Source: Saprospiraceae bacterium
Lineage (GTDB): Bacteria; Bacteroidota; Bacteroidia; Chitinophagales; Saprospiraceae
DNA: 54,318 nt
Direction: 5' to 3'
Assembly (NCBI GenBank): GCA_020629515.1
Contig: JAHDDE010000015.1
Location: 1-54,318, forward strand
In this document: one piece after another, positions 52,106 through 54,318 of the stretch
Numbering within the stretch: position 1 is the first letter of the stretch
Layout of the letters: each line of letters opens with the position of its first letter
Notes under the pieces: model-generated
What the model was told of the DNA's origin: nothing
Databases searched by the model: none
What the model saw: the letters and a program-made list of their open reading frames with translations, nothing else
Made by a program: the position numbers and the translations under genes

Positions 52106-54289
52106 ATGAGACTCTTATTGATATTAGCTGCTTTTTTAGTATTCTCCCAATTTGACGTCATCAGTCAAAAAGATATATCTGTAGAAGATATATGGCGTGA
52201 CTATAAGTTTATCCCCAAAAGTGTCCCTGGGTTCAACTTCCTAAACGACGGGAGACACTACACTCGTCAAGAAGGCAATGTGATTAAAAAATATGATATC
52301 ACTTCGGGAGCATATGTGGAGGACTTATTTGATGCATCAACTGTTGCAGGGCAATTAGGATTTGAAGGCGAGATGGTTCAATATAAGTTTAACGCCGATG
52401 AAACCATGATCCTTATCGAATCAGAAAAAGAAAGCATCTACAGACATTCCTATCTATCTAAAGTGCATGTCTATGATCTGGTGACTAAAAAACTGCATGT
52501 CCTATATGAAGAAGGTAAGGTCATGAATGCCACTTTTTCGCCTGACTCCAGATATGTCGCCTATGTCTGGGAAAACAATATCTATTATTACAATTTAGAC
52601 AATGAAGAGACACTACCGATAACCTTTGATGGTGAAAAAAATAAAGTGATCAATGGTATCACCGATTGGGTATACGAGGAGGAGTTTGGATTTGTTAAAG
52701 CCTACTGGTGGTCGCCTGATAGCAGAAAAATAGCCTATATCAGATTTGATGAGTCTGACGTGCCAGAATATACCATGACACTGCATAAAGATCAGGTCTA
52801 TCCTGAGTATGTCACCTTCAAGTATCCTAAAGTGGGAGAAAAGAATGCTGAAATAAGTGCTCACCTCTATCATCTCGGATCAGAAGAAAATGAAACCATA
52901 GACATCGGCAGCCTCGATGATATGTACATACCGCGAGCAACTTGGACCACTCAGGATGATGAACTGGTACTATTCAAAATGAATAGACATCAGAACCATC
53001 TACAACTACACTTGATCAATACTGCTAACAAAGAAACTAAAATCATCATCGACGAAAAGAGTCAATACTATATAGATATCCACGATAACTTAACCTTCCT
53101 TGATGATGGTAAACACTTCATCTGGACGAGTGAAAAAGAAGGCTACAATCATATCTATAAGTATGATATGAATGGAAAAGAAAAATGCGCCCTAACTAAG
53201 GGCAACTTCGATGTGACTAATTTCTATGGAGTAGATGAAGTCAACGATTTAATCTATTATCAAGCGGCAGAACAATCACCACTGCAACGAGAAGTCTACC
53301 AGATTAATACCAAAGGCAAAAAGAAAAAACTCTTGACACCTGGAGGAGGTACTCATAGTGCACGATTCAGTAGTACATTTGATTACTATACTGGTGTGCA
53401 CTCTGATATCAATACCGCTGCCTCCTATGGCGTCTATGATCGAAAAGGAGCTATGATAAGGTCTCTCGAAGACAATCAGCACATGAAAAACTTGCAAGCA
53501 GAGTATGGCGCTCTACCGGTAGAAATGTTCAACTTTAAGACTTCAGAAAATGTAGAGCTGAATGGTTGGATGATTAAACCTAAGAATTTTGATAGCGGCA
53601 AAAAGTATCCTGTTTTCATGTTCCAATACAGTGGTCCCGGGAGTCAGCAGGTCTTAGACAGCTACCGAGGCATGAATTATTGGTGGTTTCAGATGCTCGC
53701 TCAGCAGGGGTACCTTATCGCATGTGTAGATGGCAGAGGAACTGGGGCAAGAGGTGAAGAATTCAAAAAGATGACCTATCTCCAATTAGGCCATTATGAA
53801 ACGATAGATCAGATCGAAGCTGGCAAATATCTGGCCTCTTTGCCCTATACTGATCCTCAGAAAGTGGGGATCTTTGGTTGGAGCTACGGAGGATACATGT
53901 CCTCTCTCTGTATACTAAAGGGAGCAGATGTATTTAGTACGGCTATAGCAGTAGCGCCTGTAACCAACTGGAAGTGGTATGACACCATATATACAGAGCG
54001 GTTCATGCGGACCTCTCAAGAGAATCCTGATGGATACCATGACAATAGTCCTATATACTTCGCAGATCAGCTGAAGGGTAACTATCTCTTAGTACACGGT
54101 GGAGCTGATGATAATGTCCACTTACAGAACTCTATGGAGATGGCAAGAGCACTAATCAGCGCTAACAAACAATTTGATACTTATATATATCCCAATAGAA
54201 ACCATGGGATATACGGAGACAATGCACGACTACATCTCTACAACAAGATGACGGACTTCTTGGCTGAAAATTTGAAAGGTGGAGAGTAG
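52106..54289 (+). CDS. Dipeptidyl peptidase IV-like serine peptidase, S9 family
   Basis: A 727-residue exported S9B peptidase that removes X-Pro/X-Ala dipeptides from peptide N-termini. A signal peptide runs to about residue 20 (LLILAAFLVFSQFDVISQ). The beta-propeller covers about 40-475 and contains the dipeptide-anchoring Glu pair in DWVYEEEFGF. The hydrolase domain has nucleophile S593 in GWSYGG, Asp in HGGADDNVH and His in NRNHGI. Complete and typical in length. Together with the M14 enzyme upstream it suggests use of external peptides. The window ends 29 bases after the stop. Confidence 0.95.
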   Translation: MRLLLILAAFLVFSQFDVISQKDISVEDIWRDYKFIPKSVPGFNFLNDGRHYTRQEGNVIKKYDITSGAYVEDLFDASTVAGQLGFEGEMVQYKFNADETMILIESEKESIYRHSYLSKVHVYDLVTKKLHVLYEEGKVMNATFSPDSRYVAYVWENNIYYYNLDNEETLPITFDGEKNKVINGITDWVYEEEFGFVKAYWWSPDSRKIAYIRFDESDVPEYTMTLHKDQVYPEYVTFKYPKVGEKNAEISAHLYHLGSEENETIDIGSLDDMYIPRATWTTQDDELVLFKMNRHQNHLQLHLINTANKETKIIIDEKSQYYIDIHDNLTFLDDGKHFIWTSEKEGYNHIYKYDMNGKEKCALTKGNFDVTNFYGVDEVNDLIYYQAAEQSPLQREVYQINTKGKKKKLLTPGGGTHSARFSSTFDYYTGVHSDINTAASYGVYDRKGAMIRSLEDNQHMKNLQAEYGALPVEMFNFKTSENVELNGWMIKPKNFDSGKKYPVFMFQYSGPGSQQVLDSYRGMNYWWFQMLAQQGYLIACVDGRGTGARGEEFKKMTYLQLGHYETIDQIEAGKYLASLPYTDPQKVGIFGWSYGGYMSSLCILKGADVFSTAIAVAPVTNWKWYDTIYTERFMRTSQENPDGYHDNSPIYFADQLKGNYLLVHGGADDNVHLQNSMEMARALISANKQFDTYIYPNRNHGIYGDNARLHLYNKMTDFLAENLKGGE

Positions 54290-54318
54290 AGGTTTTTGAG
54301 TAGGGAGTGACGTGTAGC

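Noticed and set aside
1-54318. tRNA, rRNA, CRISPR arrays, prophage or integrase-linked island borders.
   Set aside because: No cloverleaf-like, spaced-repeat, or phage/recombinase sequence was seen on either strand.

Overview
The window is a contiguous piece of a Bacteroidota chromosome, most likely from the Saprospiria or a neighbouring class. The signs are AT-rich DNA, few Shine-Dalgarno sites, a type IX secretion (T9SS) C-terminal sorting domain, an IPTL-type sorting tail, a gamma-alpha fused 2-oxoacid:ferredoxin oxidoreductase, acylornithine-type arginine biosynthesis, and a perfect Bacteroidota promoter (TTTG-N19-TAAATTTG). Almost every stretch is coding. I see no tRNA, rRNA, CRISPR array, transposase or integrase.

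Region by region: 1-3.0 kb holds the 3' part of a CocE/NonD hydrolase, a small membrane protein and an MscS channel. 3.0-5.9 kb holds two copies, identical over 954 bp, of a T9SS-exported protein gene that flank an IPTL-tail protein gene. 5.9-7.1 kb is a minus-strand pair (DUF1415 and a DUF1080 lipoprotein). 7.2-14.2 kb is a tightly coupled five-gene operon: GltD-like iron-sulphur flavoprotein, 2-oxoacid oxidoreductase alpha and beta, sulfatase and nitrilase. 14.4-16.7 kb holds alr, a candidate small RNA on the minus strand, and a patatin lipase. 16.9-28.3 kb is an eleven-gene run: a complete acylornithine-type arginine pathway that begins with an acetyltransferase-ArgG fusion, followed by OsmC, MetZ, MetX and CvfB. 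A 7TMR-DISM adenylate cyclase lies at 28.3-30.3 kb.

30.38-37.9 kb is the most interesting part: a RiPP (ribosomally made, modified peptide) gene cluster. Two homologous precursors have ~80-residue leaders that end in QDP, then the tails STCTCFGF and STCSCI. They are followed by an E1-like/leader-binding protein, an azoline-forming YcaO with a PxPxP C-terminus, a reduced SagB-like dehydrogenase and a signal-less S53 (sedolisin) peptidase. A convergent LanM-like dehydratase with a degenerate, zinc-site-less cyclase end faces them. This combines a thiazole/oxazole system with a lanthipeptide-type dehydratase, and I do not recognise it as a described system.

37.9-42.3 kb holds topoisomerase subunit A, a lipoprotein, a TetR regulator and an HPF-like ribosome factor. 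42.3-48.4 kb is a type I-like exporter operon (ABC protein with a divergent ATPase, HlyD, a hotdog thioesterase, TolC) plus a Tat-exported PLP enzyme. It could export the RiPP product, but this is only inference from proximity. 48.6-54.3 kb holds a VanZ-like protein, an M14 carboxypeptidase and a DPP-IV-like S9 peptidase.
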